A stretch of DNA of 64,000 bases from Pseudomonas fulva (GTDB taxonomy: Bacteria; Pseudomonadota; Gammaproteobacteria; Pseudomonadales; Pseudomonadaceae): the NCBI RefSeq assembly GCF_015680705.1, contig NZ_JADNYP010000019.1:1-64000 (forward strand), written 5' to 3'. Made by a program: the position numbers and the translations under genes. Shown here in pieces: positions 63,153-64,000 of this stretch. The stretch's first letter is position 1. Every line of letters starts with the position of its first letter. Under the pieces are notes generated by a model that was not told the origin of the DNA, did not search any database, and saw nothing but the letters and a program-made list of their open reading frames with translations.

Positions 63153-64000
63153 ATGCAATGGGAAGTTGTGATCGGACTGGAGATTCATACCCAGCTCGCC
63201 ACCCAGTCGAAGATCTTCTCCGGCAGCCCCACCACGTTCGGCTCCGAACCCAACACCCAGGCCAGCCTGATCGACCTGGGCATGCCTGGCGTGCTGCCGG
63301 TGCTCAACCAGGAAGCGGTGCGCATGGCGTGCATGTTCGGCCTGGCGATCGATGCCCAGATCGGCAAGCGCAACGTGTTCGCGCGCAAGAACTACTTCTA
63401 CCCCGACCTGCCCAAGGGCTACCAGATCAGCCAGATGGAGCTGCCGATCGTCGGCAAGGGCCATCTGGACATCGCCCTGGAAGACGGCACGCTCAAGCGC
63501 ATCGGCATCACCCGCGCGCACCTCGAGGAAGACGCTGGCAAGAGCCTGCACGAAGATTTCAACGGCGCCACCGGCATCGACCTCAACCGCGCCGGCACGC
63601 CACTGCTGGAGATCGTTTCCGAACCGGACATGCGCAGCGCCAAGGAAGCCGTGGCCTACGTCAAGGCCATCCACGCACTGGTGCGCTACCTGGGCATCTG
63701 CGATGGCAACATGGCCGAAGGCTCGCTGCGCTGCGACTGCAACGTCTCGGTGCGGCCTAAGGGCCAGGCCGAGTTCGGCACCCGCTGCGAGATCAAGAAC
63801 GTCAACTCGTTCCGCTTCATCGAGCGCGCCATCAACAGCGAGATCCAGCGCCAGATCGACCTGATCGAGGACGGTGGCACGGTGGTCCAGGAGACCCGCC
63901 TGTACGACCCGAACAAGGACGAGACCCGCTCCATGCGCAGCAAGGAGGAAGCCAACGACTACCGTTACTTCCCCGATCCCGACCTGCTGCCGGTGGTCAT
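63153..64000 (+). CDS. gatB: GatCAB amidotransferase subunit B, truncated by the window edge
   Basis: Subunit that activates the misacylated tRNA and accepts ammonia from GatA. The reading frame starts at ATG 63153, 12 bases after the gatA stop with GAGGAA upstream, and stays open to the window end (282 full codons of an expected 480 or so). It opens MQWEVVIGLEIHTQLATQSK and contains FYPDLPKGYQISQ, DLNRAGTPLLEIVSEPD, GSLRCDCNVSVRPKG and IKNVNSFRFIERAI, all typical GatB segments. The C-terminal YqeY-like tail lies outside. Confidence 0.96.
   Translation, partial: MQWEVVIGLEIHTQLATQSKIFSGSPTTFGSEPNTQASLIDLGMPGVLPVLNQEAVRMACMFGLAIDAQIGKRNVFARKNYFYPDLPKGYQISQMELPIVGKGHLDIALEDGTLKRIGITRAHLEEDAGKSLHEDFNGATGIDLNRAGTPLLEIVSEPDMRSAKEAVAYVKAIHALVRYLGICDGNMAEGSLRCDCNVSVRPKGQAEFGTRCEIKNVNSFRFIERAINSEIQRQIDLIEDGGTVVQETRLYDPNKDETRSMRSKEEANDYRYFPDPDLLPVV

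Overview
The window is a GC-rich chromosomal segment of a Pseudomonas, most likely of the P. putida group. It is almost entirely core genome. From about 28.9 kb to the right edge the gene order hisC-hisD-hisG-murA-ibaG-mla-kdsD-lpt-rpoN-hpf-ptsN-rapZ-ptsO-sodA-fumC-pmbA-tldD-yhdP-rng-maf-mreDCB-gatCAB is, from memory, the conserved pseudomonad order. I see no insertion sequence, prophage, CRISPR array, tRNA or rRNA. The sequence ends inside gatB.

Layout. (1) 0.2-6.8 kb: an SDR protein with an altered catalytic motif, then a heme-uptake signalling cassette (ECF sigma factor, FecR-type anti-sigma factor, STN-containing TonB-dependent heme receptor, heme oxygenase) behind a strong Fur box. Two small conserved genes follow (DUF454, DUF5064). 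(2) 7.2-14.8 kb: a TyrR/GcsR-type sigma54 activator, the glutamate symporter gltS, and gcvHPT with a readable -24/-12 promoter and upstream GcsR-like sites. (3) 15-20.8 kb: a cold-shock gene, an RDD membrane protein, lptFG divergent from pepA-holC and a small conserved gene. (4) 21-26.9 kb: valS, a REP-like repeat, rlmF, hupN, ndpA and a GIY-YIG gene. (5) 26.9-28.9 kb: an MFS transporter and a GntR regulator. (6) 29-37 kb, minus strand: mlaFEDCB, a terminator, then ibaG-murA-hisGDC. (7) 37.1-43.7 kb, plus strand: kdsD, a kdsC remnant, lptCAB, rpoN, hpf, ptsN, rapZ, ptsO. (8) 43.7-47.6 kb, minus strand: Fur-controlled fagA-fumC-orfX-sodA plus a ZIP transporter. (9) 48-61.2 kb: pmbA, darP, tldD, a nitrilase-family gene, yhdP, rng, maf and mreBCD. 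(10) 61.4-64 kb: gatCAB.

Functional themes are envelope building (LPS transport, KDO supply, Mla and YhdP lipid transport, MurA, MreBCD), iron and oxidative-stress response (two Fur boxes), sigma54/nitrogen-PTS regulation, and glycine/glutamate metabolism.

I found no wholly new multigene system. The observations most worth a second look are the apparent loss of kdsC (about 32 codons remain between kdsD and lptC), a probable AUU start codon for mreC, a back-to-back palindrome array upstream of gltS, the sigma54/GcsR control region of gcvHPT, and the SDR protein lacking the usual Tyr-x-x-x-Lys.
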